Assembly (NCBI GenBank): GCA_035550795.1
Contig: DASZOL010000069.1
Location: forward strand, 7,393 to 71,392
DNA: 64,000 nucleotides
DNA from: DASRDR01 sp035550795
GTDB lineage: Bacteria; Methylomirabilota; Methylomirabilia; Rokubacteriales; DASRDR01
Direction of reading: 5' to 3'
Part shown: in pieces, positions 17,715-25,928 of the stretch
Layout of the letters: every line of letters begins with the position of its first letter
Position numbering within the stretch: the stretch's first letter is position 1
Translations under genes and position numbers: made by a program
The notes under the pieces: generated by a model
Seen by the model: the letters and a program-made list of their open reading frames with translations, nothing else
Database searches by the model: none
Told to the model about the DNA's origin: nothing

Positions 17715-19466
17715 TCAGAGGAGGGTCGGCACGAGCTGGCGGGGCTTGACGGCCAGGAGACCGCGCGTCGTCAAGCGCAGCGCGGGGATGGCCGAGAACG
17801 TGAGGGTCTGCAGCGTGAGCAGCGGGCGGCCGAGTCCGCAGCCCAGCGCGCGCAACGCCGCGGTCAGCGCGTCGAGCCCGCCGGCCAGCTCGGGAACGGA
17901 CGCGGCGGCGGCGACGCCCCCGAGCGGGAGCGGCAGCTCCGCCAGAACGGCGCCACGGCCATCCACGACGACGAAGCCGCCGCCGAGCTCCACGACCCGC
18001 TGCCCGGCGGCCGCGAGCGCCTCGCGCGCCGCGCCGACGATGACCAGGTCGGCGGTGTCGAACGACAGCGTCGAGGCGACGGCCCCCGCGCGAAGACCGA
18101 ACCCCTGGACCACCCCCAAGCCGCGGCGCAGCCCCGTCCGCCGGTCGCAGGCCGCCGCGAGCAGGAGGTCCGACGCCGGATTCGCCAGCACGGCCCCCCC
18201 GTGGACGGGGAGCGTGGCCTCCTCCTCGGCCGTCACGATGTCCCCGGCGACCCGGATCACGCGCACCCGGGCCCGATCGCCCGCGGCGCGGAGACGGAAC
18301 GACCCCGGGTCGAGCGGGCCCGGCCGGGGACGGTCGTAGAGTCCCGCGGGCAGGGGGACCAGGGGACACGGAACCAGGCAGCGGCCGTCGCGGGCGACCA
18401 GCCGGCCGCGCGCCACGACCACTTCGGGCCGCACCGTGCGGAGGTCGGGGAGCACGAGAAAGTCCGCCCAGCGGCCCGGGGCGATGCCCCCGAGCTCGCC
18501 ATCGAGACCGAAGTGCTCTGCCGCGTTGAGGCTCGCCATCTGGTAGGCCGTCACCGGCGGGAGGCCGCGGTCGATCGCTCGCTGGACGATGCCGTCCATG
18601 TAGCCGCGCTGCAGGAGGTCATTCGGCCAGATTCCGTCGGAGGCCAGGGCTGCGCGGCGAAGCGACACGTCCGCCTGACGGACGTCGAGGACCGCGTCCA
18701 GGTCGCGCCGCACCGAGCCCTCCCGAATCAGGACCCGCATGCCGAGCCGGAGCCGATCGAGCGCCTCGGCGGCGGTGATCGGCTCGTGGCAGGAATCGAT
18801 TCCGGCCGCGGCGCACGCCACGAGCCGAGGCCCCCGCGCTCCGGCCGTGTGGCCATCCACCGTCTTGCCGAGCGCCCGTGCCCGGTCGATCAGCCCGAGC
18901 AACCGCTCGGGCTCCGGGAGCAGGCGGTGCCAGTAGACCTCGCCGAGACCAAGCACCCGCGGGTCGGCGAGGAGGGCCGCGACCGCGTCCGCGTCCAGGA
19001 GCGGCTCATCCGGCCTCGCCTCCGCCGACAGGTAGGAGATCACCGGCGCAGTGGCGTACGCATGGATCGGCTGGGCGGCGAGCGTGTCGAGGAACCACCG
19101 GGCGCCCGGCACGCCGAGCGCGGAGGTCACCTGGACCATCTCCGTGACAAGCGCGGTGAGACCCCGCGGGATGGCCTCCCGGAGCAGCTCCGGCAGCGCG
19201 GTGATGACGTCGAGGTGCGTGTGGCCGTCGAGGAAGCCCGGCACGAGGACCCTGCCCCGGACGTCGAGCCGCCGGGTCTCCGGCCCGGCCAGGGCGGAGA
19301 GGTCCGGGCCGACCGCCGCGACCCGTCCGTCGAGGACCGCCACGTCCCAGCGGACGACCTCGCCCGTGTAGACGTTAACCACGTCACCGCCGAAGGCGAC
19401 CAGGTCCGCCGAGGCCGCGCCCAGCGCCACCCCGAGGAGACGGCGGCGGTCCACGGCACCCGTCAT
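17715..19466 (-). CDS. ade: Adenine deaminase
   Basis: This 583-residue enzyme converts adenine to hypoxanthine and ammonia for purine salvage. The metal-binding DGHTHLD motif follows the beta-sandwich DLVAFGGDVVNVYTGEV. Further family marks are GLGEVYWHRLL, TVDGHTAGARG, CHEPITAAEA and NDLLQRGYMDGIVQRAID. The C-terminal Ade-type domain (EEATLPVHGGAVLANPASDLL through the end) is complete, and length is normal. Its start overlaps the C39-like lipoprotein stop by four bases. The first residues are Arg-rich but do not form a convincing signal. Confidence 0.9.
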   Translation of the reverse strand: MTGAVDRRRLLGVALGAASADLVAFGGDVVNVYTGEVVRWDVAVLDGRVAAVGPDLSALAGPETRRLDVRGRVLVPGFLDGHTHLDVITALPELLREAIPRGLTALVTEMVQVTSALGVPGARWFLDTLAAQPIHAYATAPVISYLSAEARPDEPLLDADAVAALLADPRVLGLGEVYWHRLLPEPERLLGLIDRARALGKTVDGHTAGARGPRLVACAAAGIDSCHEPITAAEALDRLRLGMRVLIREGSVRRDLDAVLDVRQADVSLRRAALASDGIWPNDLLQRGYMDGIVQRAIDRGLPPVTAYQMASLNAAEHFGLDGELGGIAPGRWADFLVLPDLRTVRPEVVVARGRLVARDGRCLVPCPLVPLPAGLYDRPRPGPLDPGSFRLRAAGDRARVRVIRVAGDIVTAEEEATLPVHGGAVLANPASDLLLAAACDRRTGLRRGLGVVQGFGLRAGAVASTLSFDTADLVIVGAAREALAAAGQRVVELGGGFVVVDGRGAVLAELPLPLGGVAAAASVPELAGGLDALTAALRALGCGLGRPLLTLQTLTFSAIPALRLTTRGLLAVKPRQLVPTLL

Positions 19467-20050
19467 GCAGCCTCGCCAGGCGGCGTGATCAGGAGCGACC
19501 AGCCGCGCCGGGTCGCCCAGGTCCGGAGGAACTCGGCGTAGGAGAGGATGCGATACGCCGTCGTCCCGGAGTGGAGGACCACGACCTCGCTCCGGTCGTC
19601 ATAGCCCAGGAGCACCGCGAAGTGCGGCACCGACACCGGGCCCCGGCCCAGGTCCTGGAACACGATGAGCGGCCGGCCTCGGCGTAGCTCGGTCTTGGCG
19701 CGATCGAGGGTGCCCTCGAATGCCTGGGTCCGGAATCCGCGGCGGCGCGCCTCGAACTCGAGCTCGAGGTTGAGGACACCGCGGGCCGAGGGCAGGTAGA
19801 GGGCGCGCCCGATCTCCTCCGGGTCGGCGGCGGCCCCCCAGAAACGGAGAACCATGGCGAGCGCCGCCGGACCGCACTGGTAGGCGGCCTGGGGGATGAA
19901 GGGGACCGTCGCGATGAGGTGGCCGTGACCTGCGGCGACGTCGGCACGCACGGCGTCCAGCGTGGTCTGAGCACATCCGCTTCCGAGGAGACCAGCCAGA
20001 AGGAGCGCGAGCCGCGCGCGCCCTCTGAAAGGTTGAAGCGGGCGCCACAT
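19463..20050 (-). CDS. C39 peptidase-like lipoprotein
   Basis: This 195-residue protein has a lipoprotein-like signal (hydrophobic run ending LLGSGCAQ, Cys about 27) and a papain-like C39 peptidase fold. The catalytic Cys is in QCGPAALAMVL, and the His is in VPHFAVLLGYD. The ATG at 20050 gives the signal; longer in-frame starts cross into the divergent gene. C39-like domains outside bacteriocin exporters are often general cysteine peptidases or act on cell-surface partners. It is the first gene of a run with ade and an MFS carrier, divergent from a tiny zinc-ribbon gene. Confidence 0.86.
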   Translation of the reverse strand: MWRPLQPFRGRARLALLLAGLLGSGCAQTTLDAVRADVAAGHGHLIATVPFIPQAAYQCGPAALAMVLRFWGAAADPEEIGRALYLPSARGVLNLELEFEARRRGFRTQAFEGTLDRAKTELRRGRPLIVFQDLGRGPVSVPHFAVLLGYDDRSEVVVLHSGTTAYRILSYAEFLRTWATRRGWSLLITPPGEAA

Positions 20051-20062
20051 CGCGTTTACTAT
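20033..20062 (+). promoter_or_regulatory. Candidate sigma70 promoter for the small zinc-ribbon gene
   Basis: TTGAAG at 20033-20038 and TACTAT at 20057-20062 are separated by 18 bases. The local drop in G+C (TTTACTATACCATTCAA) supports it. Transcription would start about nine bases before the ATG at 20078, leaving almost no leader, and no ribosome site is visible. Confidence 0.45.
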
Positions 20063-20077
20063 ACCATTCAACGCGAC

Positions 20078-20194
20078 ATGGCCCAGGACGCGCCGGTGCA
20101 CCGCTGCTGGGTCTGCGGGGCGATCATGCGCGAGATCAAGTGCAAGATCGTCTGCCCGCATTGCGGGTATACGCGCGACTGCTCGGATCCCTGA
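20078..20194 (+). CDS. Small zinc-ribbon protein (38 residues)
   Basis: This tiny protein of 38 residues is dominated by paired CxxC motifs: CWVCG near residues 10-14 and CPHCG near 26-30, with further Cys at 22 and 35. It ends TRDCSDP. Such a layout should bind one zinc ion and is typical of nucleic-acid or protein-interaction ribbons. The coding frame has normal third-position G+C for this genome. It diverges from the C39-like lipoprotein gene and precedes the double-hotdog gene by 16 bases. Function is unknown. Confidence 0.7.
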   Translation: MAQDAPVHRCWVCGAIMREIKCKIVCPHCGYTRDCSDP

Positions 20195-20210
20195 GCGCCG
20201 CGCGCCGGTC

Positions 20211-21080
20211 GTGACGATCGACGAGGCACTTCGCCAGGCGTCCGCCGACGCCGCGCGCGGCGTCGTGACCGTACCCGCGAACCTCCACGGCTTCCCCGGC
20301 ACTGCGCACGGCGGCGCGGTGGCCGCGGTGTTTCACCGCCTCACGCTGCCGCGCCCGCCGGTGGAGCTGCACGTCGAGCTGCTTCGCGGCGTGCCCACCG
20401 CCACGCCCCTCGGACTCCGCACGGGTAGCACCGGGGCGACTGCGCGACTGGCGCTGACCCAGCGCGAGCGCCCGCTGGCGGAGGCGACGCTCCGTCGCGA
20501 GGGGCTGGCCCAGCCGGATGTCTCCGGGCTGCGGGCCGGGTGGGCGGCGGACCACGACGCCCGGGCCGAGGTGCCCGGGACCGAGACCTGTCTCGCGTGC
20601 GGCTCCGCAAACCCGCTCGGCCTCGGCGTCCGCTTCCTGGTGAACGATGGGTTCCTCTGGCGCGAGTGTCTCCCGCCCCCGGCCTACCGGACGCGGGGAG
20701 GCACGCATCCAGCCCTCGCGCTCGTCCTCCTGGACGAGCTCGGCTGGTGGCTCGGCGCGCTCACGCAGAAGGAGTGCGGCGTGACCACCGACCTTCGCGT
20801 CACGCTCTTCGACTCGCTGCCCCTCGCGCCCCTCCTTGTCGTCGGTGACCGCACGGCGGTCGGGCGCGACGACGACCCCCGGGGCCGGTACAGCCGGACC
20901 GCCGGGGCGCTTCTCGGTCCGGACGGCACACTCCTCGCGAGTGCGGAGATCCGCTTCGCGGGGAGCCGCGCGTACACCCGGCGGCTCGTGGAGCCCTTTC
21001 TCACCAGGACGCCCCTCGACGAGCTGGCCCGCTGGTTCCCCAGTGCCCGGGATCTCGCCGCCCCGGAGTCCGGCGGCTGA
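20211..21080 (+). CDS. Double-hotdog thioesterase-like protein
   Basis: This 289-residue protein appears to contain two hotdog modules. The first has the helix motif TAHGGAVAAVFHRL at about 23-37. The second begins CLACGSANPLGLGVRF near 125-140, a pattern common in PaaI-like thioesterases, and its helix reads THPALALVLLDELGWWLG, in which the usual HGG is altered. It is probably an acyl-CoA thioesterase or dehydratase-like enzyme; the second site may be inactive. The GTG start lies 16 bases after the zinc-ribbon gene. Confidence 0.7.
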   Translation: MTIDEALRQASADAARGVVTVPANLHGFPGTAHGGAVAAVFHRLTLPRPPVELHVELLRGVPTATPLGLRTGSTGATARLALTQRERPLAEATLRREGLAQPDVSGLRAGWAADHDARAEVPGTETCLACGSANPLGLGVRFLVNDGFLWRECLPPPAYRTRGGTHPALALVLLDELGWWLGALTQKECGVTTDLRVTLFDSLPLAPLLVVGDRTAVGRDDDPRGRYSRTAGALLGPDGTLLASAEIRFAGSRAYTRRLVEPFLTRTPLDELARWFPSARDLAAPESGG

Positions 21081-21130
21081 CGCCCGCCGCACGCGATTTC
21101 CGCTTGCAAAGGCCCGCATTCGTGGCGAAA

Positions 21131-21589
21131 ATGGTCGTCGAGTGGCTGGAGCCCGTGAAGAACATCATCGTCTACAGTCGTGAGCTAAAGGCGCAGAATC
21201 TTTACCCAAGACGCATTATTTCCCCCCCAGCGCCAAACAAGTGTTGCCCCGGCCGGATGGAAGTCCTTGGCCGGCCGCGGCTTGATGAGCAGGATCGGCG
21301 TTTCTCATACAAGCGGTGCAAGGTCTGCGGCTTTGCGCTCCGTCACTTCCTGGACCCCGTGGGTACCATCCTGACCCCGGCCTCACACGACCCTAAGGCG
21401 CGTAAGCCTTTGCCGGCGAAGGACAATCGACCGATCGGCTCAGTGCCGTCTCCGGACCGTGGCCTGCAGCTGGCGGCACCCGCGAGGAAGTCTGGGGCGG
21501 CCGCGCGCCACCCGGCGCGGCCAGCGCCGGTCCGGCGGCCGCACCCGGTCGGGGTCGATCGAAAGGGCGCGGGGCGTCGGCGGCGCTAA
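21131..21589 (+). CDS. Hypothetical Cys-rich protein with zinc-ribbon-like motif
   Basis: This frame encodes 152 residues. Residues 1-75 look protein-like, with a possible zinc site: adjacent Cys in NKCCPG and then CKVCGF about 25 residues later. The second half is a low-complexity Pro/Ala/Arg tail that may be disordered. Codon use is unusual for the region, with many A- or T-ending codons (agt, cgt, aat, ctt, att, tca). This suggests transfer or relaxed selection. The ATG at 21131 follows GGCGAAA, not a good ribosome site. It lies 99 bases before the NYN gene. Real gene status is moderately supported. Confidence 0.5.
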   Translation: MVVEWLEPVKNIIVYSRELKAQNLYPRRIISPPAPNKCCPGRMEVLGRPRLDEQDRRFSYKRCKVCGFALRHFLDPVGTILTPASHDPKARKPLPAKDNRPIGSVPSPDRGLQLAAPARKSGAAARHPARPAPVRRPHPVGVDRKGAGRRRR

Positions 21590-21688
21590 GAGCCGCCCTG
21601 GGTCGCAAGGCCCCTTCCCCCTTCAGCTCGCGCCGGTGGCGACGGGCCCGTCAATTCATCCTTTGAAGCTCACCTGGAGTGATTCCGC

Positions 21689-24214
21689 ATGGACAGGGTT
21701 GTCACGTGGCCGCTTTGGTCCGCCGAGCAGATCGTCGAGGCGCTCCCTGATCTTGTCGCCGTGGTCGAGATCCACCTGCCGGACCTCCCCCTCGAGCACC
21801 TCGAGAAGAACCGCGCCGCCGTCGAGGTCCTGAAGGGCGACATTCCCGGAACCGCCCAGGTCCGGGACGGCTCCCGCAGCGGGGACCTGACCACCCTGGG
21901 CTTCGCGCTGGACGTGCTCGGGCGGCGCGCCGCGCGGGATGGCGACCTCGGGGAAGCGCTCCGCCTCTTCCAGGCGGCCCACGAGCTCTTCCGGCGCGGC
22001 AATCCCCTGATGCGCGCCACCCGCCCGATGCGCCAGACCCTCGGGAATGCGGTTCGCGCGCTTCTCGTCGATCAGGTCTCCCGGTGCCAGCGCGGGGACA
22101 CCGACGTGCGCGCGGTCCGCGCCGCCGTCACGGCGTTCGTCAGCTCGGCCTGGGGCACGGTGCCGACGCAGGTGGCGCTCGCCGTGGACGAGATGATCCT
22201 GATCGAGCTCGAGCGAGCGCGCCTGGCCGCCGAGAACGACCCGGCGCTGCGCGACCACCTGGTCCAGGCCAACGTGGAGGCCGTGCTCGAACTGGAGGTG
22301 CCCACGCGCCTCCAGCGCATCCGCCGGGACTGGGAGGACATCGGCGAGCGGGTCGCGCCCGCGGCGGTGCGACGCGCGCAGCGCGCCCTCCGCCGGGCCG
22401 AGCCCCTTTCCACCCTTGTCCCGCCGGCTATCTGGGAAGAGATCCGCCAGGCGGTCGAGCGAGGCGACACCGAGGCCCTCGGGCAGGCGCTGGCCGACGT
22501 GCGGGACGAGCTGGAAGGCAACCTCCGGCTCCGGCTCGACGCGAAGCCCGAGCACCGCGAGCCGGTCTCGGAGCTGCGCGTCGTGGGCGCCCCGGACCCC
22601 GCGTTTCTCCACGCCCGAGAGCTCCTGCTCCGGCGTGATCCCGGGGCGCTGGCCGAGTTCGCCGACCTGCACTATCGCCGCAGCACGAACACCATCGCCA
22701 AGGAGTGGTACGCGTACGCGCTGACCCTGTTCGGTCAGGCAACCGACATCCACGACGTCATCGAGCTGCTCGAGGCCGCGATCGCGTCCGACCGCTTCCA
22801 CGAGCATCGCGGCTGGACCGCGCGCTGGAACCTCGCTTGTGCGCTCCGGCGCCTGCCCTCGCGCGCGGACGAGGCGCTGGACGTCCTGCTGCCGGTGCTC
22901 GACCTCGACGCGCATCCCGTGGAGGTCTTCGAGCTGTGCCTGCTCTGGGCGATCGAGCAGGGCCGCCAGGACACGCTAGGAATCCTCTGCCTTCGCGCCC
23001 GCCACTACGAAGCGCACCTGCTCGCCGCGCTCCAGGACGCCGAGACGGCAGGAAACGCCGTTACGCCCGGGCGGTTTCGCGACCACTTCCGGCGGATCAA
23101 CCGGATCCTCCGGGATCCAGACCGCGTCTTCCCGGATCCACGGGAGCGCCTGCTCTTCGAGGAGTTCGACCAGCTGACGCGGGAGTTCATCGAGACGTCG
23201 CTCGTCGCCGCGGGCGTCGAGTGGTTCCGGCAGCGTGTGGCGGCGGGGCCCGAGGCCGGCGTCTTCAAGAACTGGGAATGCGCGGCCACGCTCAACGAGG
23301 AAGCCGGAGATCTCGCCGCCAGCTGGCGGTGCCGCCTTCACAGCTGGCGGGTCACCCAGCACCGGCGGAACGTCCACCCGCGGAAGAAGGCCCAGCTCCT
23401 GCGCGCCCTGCTCGGCTGGGCCCAGCGCCATGGATTCCAGGAGGACGCGCTCCGGGTTTTCCGGCAGAGCTGGCGGGAGACCAGCTTCTCGGAGGGGGAC
23501 GCGCGCCTGTGGGCGGAGCGGCTCGGCGCCCCGATTGCCGACGCCGCGGAGGCGGCGATGGAGGAGGAAGACGAGTCAGCGGCAGCCGGGCCTGGGACGC
23601 CCCCGGCGGTGGTCGCGTCTCAGCGCGAGGCGCCCGGCGGCGGCCGGCCGCGACCCGCGGATCCGTCGGTCCGCCGTCCGGCGCTTGCCCTGATGCTTGA
23701 CTGGGAGAACGTGAAGGTCAGCCTCGCCCGCCACCTCGATGAGCTCCCGGCGGCTCGCACGCAGGCACTGCGCGCCCGGCTGAACGGCGTCGAGCTGGCC
23801 TCCCGGCTCCTCAACGCCGCCTGGCGACACGGCCTCCCTCGGCAGCGGTGGGCCGTCGCCGATTGGGACCGCGCCTTCTTCGAGGGCGATCAGAAGGCCG
23901 TGCGGAACGCGCGCTTTTCGACCGACATCGCCGGTGGCGACAAGGCCAACGCGTCCGATCATGTGCTGCGCGAGAAGATCCATTCCGTCCTGCGCGAGCA
24001 CCCGGAGATCCCCGTGTACGTGATCGGTACCGGGGACGGCGACTTCCACGAGGTCGTCAAGACGCTCCGGCTGCAGGGGAAGCAGGTCATCCTCTGGGCG
24101 ACGCGACGCTCGGTGAGCGAGAGCTACGGGGGCAGCCTCCAGGGGCCTGGCCGGATCCGGATCGAGTGGCTGGAAGACCTGGTCTTCGGCGAGGTGGGGG
24201 CCGACGCCAGGTGA
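21689..24214 (+). CDS. Large helical-repeat protein with C-terminal NYN (PIN-like) ribonuclease domain
   Basis: This 841-residue protein has a C-terminal NYN domain at about 666-841: LMLDWENVK with Asp671, KANASDHVL with Asp757, and GTGDGDFHEVV with Asp783 and Asp785. These four acids form the expected metal site. Residues 1-620 are almost wholly helical and include TPR-like repeats (for example LGEALRLFQAAHELFRRGN and DEALDVLLPVL). A Pro/Ala-rich linker spans roughly 625-660. The ATG at 21689 has GGAG ten bases upstream. The helical part could bind a protein or RNA that directs cleavage. I know no close named relative, and the cellular role is open. Confidence 0.85.
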   Translation: MDRVVTWPLWSAEQIVEALPDLVAVVEIHLPDLPLEHLEKNRAAVEVLKGDIPGTAQVRDGSRSGDLTTLGFALDVLGRRAARDGDLGEALRLFQAAHELFRRGNPLMRATRPMRQTLGNAVRALLVDQVSRCQRGDTDVRAVRAAVTAFVSSAWGTVPTQVALAVDEMILIELERARLAAENDPALRDHLVQANVEAVLELEVPTRLQRIRRDWEDIGERVAPAAVRRAQRALRRAEPLSTLVPPAIWEEIRQAVERGDTEALGQALADVRDELEGNLRLRLDAKPEHREPVSELRVVGAPDPAFLHARELLLRRDPGALAEFADLHYRRSTNTIAKEWYAYALTLFGQATDIHDVIELLEAAIASDRFHEHRGWTARWNLACALRRLPSRADEALDVLLPVLDLDAHPVEVFELCLLWAIEQGRQDTLGILCLRARHYEAHLLAALQDAETAGNAVTPGRFRDHFRRINRILRDPDRVFPDPRERLLFEEFDQLTREFIETSLVAAGVEWFRQRVAAGPEAGVFKNWECAATLNEEAGDLAASWRCRLHSWRVTQHRRNVHPRKKAQLLRALLGWAQRHGFQEDALRVFRQSWRETSFSEGDARLWAERLGAPIADAAEAAMEEEDESAAAGPGTPPAVVASQREAPGGGRPRPADPSVRRPALALMLDWENVKVSLARHLDELPAARTQALRARLNGVELASRLLNAAWRHGLPRQRWAVADWDRAFFEGDQKAVRNARFSTDIAGGDKANASDHVLREKIHSVLREHPEIPVYVIGTGDGDFHEVVKTLRLQGKQVILWATRRSVSESYGGSLQGPGRIRIEWLEDLVFGEVGADAR

Positions 24215-24239
24215 GCCGGGGCCGGGGCGGCGCCGTGAC

Positions 24240-24701
24240 TCAGGCGGACGCGCGGAACCGCCGGAGGATGGCCTCGAGCTCCTCTCCGGCGCGGTGCCGG
24301 TCGCGCATCACGACCTCGTGACGCTCCTGCACCTCGACGAGCTCACGGGCCAGGCGCTCTCGCTCCCGGGTCAGAGCCTCGTGGCTCCCCCGGAGCGACG
24401 CGAGCGCGCGCTGAGACTCCTCGCGCTGCTGGAGGAGGCGCTCGTACTCGCGCGTCAAGCTGTCGTGGCTCGCCCGAAGGGACGCGAGCGCGTCCCGGAC
24501 CTCTTCGTGCTCGTGGCCGAGCCGCTCGTGCGTCGCGCGTAGCTCGCCGAGCTCCCACGCGAGGCGGTCCGCTGTCTGACGGTACTCGTCGTGCTCTCGG
24601 GCCAAGGCTTCGACGTTGGACACGAAGCCGTCCCAGTCCAAGACGATCTGCCGAACGGCCTCGACGACCGACCGCAACTCGCCGAACTTGACCTCGGCCA
24701 T
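24240..24701 (-). CDS. Coiled-coil protein with internal 28-residue duplication
   Basis: This 153-residue protein is nearly all charged heptads from about residue 35 onward, with no membrane segment, so a cytoplasmic coiled coil is expected. A four-heptad unit is duplicated: ALASLRASHDSLTREYERL is followed 28 residues later by ALASLRGSHEALTRERERL. The first 30 residues (FGELRSVVEAVRQIVLDWDG) form a separate amphipathic segment. The ATG at 24701 follows GGGAGGGA. It converges on the NYN gene, 25 bases apart, and diverges from the CusF-like gene. Function unknown. Confidence 0.75.
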   Translation of the reverse strand: MAEVKFGELRSVVEAVRQIVLDWDGFVSNVEALAREHDEYRQTADRLAWELGELRATHERLGHEHEEVRDALASLRASHDSLTREYERLLQQREESQRALASLRGSHEALTRERERLARELVEVQERHEVVMRDRHRAGEELEAILRRFRASA

Positions 24702-24859
24702 CACACGTCCCTCCCTGCCCCGGATCAGCCGCGCGGGGGAGCCTCACGATAGCCCAGCGTCTTGCCCGACCGCAAGGCTCGACTGCCCTCCGGACCACCA
24801 CCAAACAGATGAGGAGTCGGCCCGGTCTAGGTGCCGGCCGGCGAGGGGTGATGCGGGCC

Positions 24860-24888
24860 TTGACGCCATCGGGCAAGCCGCCTACCGT
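24860..24888 (+). promoter_or_regulatory. Candidate promoter for the CusF-like membrane protein
   Basis: TTGACG at 24860-24865 and TACCGT at 24883-24888 are 17 bases apart, 35 bases before the ATG at 24923. The -35 is good and the -10 weak. Confidence 0.35.
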
Positions 24889-24922
24889 CTGCCTACCCCG
24901 CTTGCGATCGGAGGGCCCTCGG

Positions 24923-25891
24923 ATGCTGACGGCGGTCAATGGACGCCCGCGGCCGCATGGCCGGCGCGGCCCCCGTGCTCGGTCCGCCCGGCGACTGCTG
25001 GGCGCCCTGGCCCTGGCACTCTGGGCCTTCGAGCCCACCGCGGCCGGCCAGAGCTTCGAGGGTCAAGGCCGCGTCATGGCCGTCGATGAGGGCCGCAACA
25101 CCGTGACGATCCAGCACTCGACCATCCCGGGATTGCTCCCGGCCACCCGGTCGGAGTTCCCGGTCCGGACGGCGGGCGTGTTACAGGGCGTGCACCTGGG
25201 GGATCGCGTGCGGTTCACGCTCGACGCCGCCGACGACACCCACGGGCTGCTCACCGTGCTGAGCGTGGCTCCCGAGAGCACCGGCGGCGCCGGCTGGCTC
25301 GACCGCGTGATGCAAAGTGCGGCGGTGGCCCTCGGCCTCCTCACTCTCGCCGCCGCCGCGGCGGTGGGCGTCGTCCTCTGGCGGAATCTGCAGATCCTCC
25401 ACCGCCGGGTGGTGGCGCTCGATCACGAGGTGGGGACGCTGCGGGGGCTCATCACCGACACGCAGGACGGGGTCCGCCAGATCGCCAAGGCCCTGGACGA
25501 CGCCGCCACGGCCCTCCGCCTCGGGTACATCCAGGAGCTCGGCCGCCGGATAGGTCCCGCCGCGCCGCTGGCCGCGATCGAGAGCGCGAACGCCCTGGCT
25601 CCCGGAGAGTCAGCCGGCGCAGTGGTCGTCATCGAGCGCGGGCGGGGCGCGCTGTACCGGGCGGTGGAGGGCGGGGCGGCCGGACCCGGGCTCGCGGTGA
25701 TCTGGGATCGACGGCGTAGCGAGCGCCGCCGGAGCGCGCGGCGGCCGATCGGCCACGAGCGCCGCCGGACGGAACGGCGAGGATCCCCGCCGGAGACGTG
25801 GAGGCAGCTCGGTTTCCAAGTCGTTCCCGGGGACGCCGCCGACGCCACCCGCGCCGCGCGCCTGCTCCGGCCCGGGAGTGCCGATCACTGA
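24923..25891 (+). CDS. Membrane-anchored protein with degenerate CusF-like domain
   Basis: The product has 322 residues: a signal or anchor segment (about 23-42), a CusF-like beta-barrel (about 45-118; GRVMAVDEGRNTVTIQHS and LHLGDRVRFTLD-like VHLGDRVRFTLD), a strong membrane helix (about 130-155), a helical stretch with coiled-coil character, and a C-terminal part with repeated basic RRRSERRRS and RRRTERRGS motifs. CusF proteins bind Cu(I)/Ag(I) through a His, a Trp and two Met; here the His remains (IQH), but the PAMTMxF site reads PATRSEF, so both Met are lost. The ATG has GGAGGG seven bases upstream. Role unknown. Confidence 0.72.
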   Translation: MLTAVNGRPRPHGRRGPRARSARRLLGALALALWAFEPTAAGQSFEGQGRVMAVDEGRNTVTIQHSTIPGLLPATRSEFPVRTAGVLQGVHLGDRVRFTLDAADDTHGLLTVLSVAPESTGGAGWLDRVMQSAAVALGLLTLAAAAAVGVVLWRNLQILHRRVVALDHEVGTLRGLITDTQDGVRQIAKALDDAATALRLGYIQELGRRIGPAAPLAAIESANALAPGESAGAVVVIERGRGALYRAVEGGAAGPGLAVIWDRRRSERRRSARRPIGHERRRTERRGSPPETWRQLGFQVVPGDAADATRAARLLRPGSADH

Positions 25892-25928
25892 CACCGGCCG
25901 GGTGCCGGAGGCGCGCGCTCGACGCGCT

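Noticed and set aside
14177..17749. A plus-strand open frame of about 1190 codons opposite the thioesterase, AAA, DUF151 and MFS genes
   Set aside because: Its product is Arg/Pro/Gly/His-rich with no domains, and the opposite strand holds four well-supported genes. In DNA this G+C-rich, stops are rare in antisense frames.
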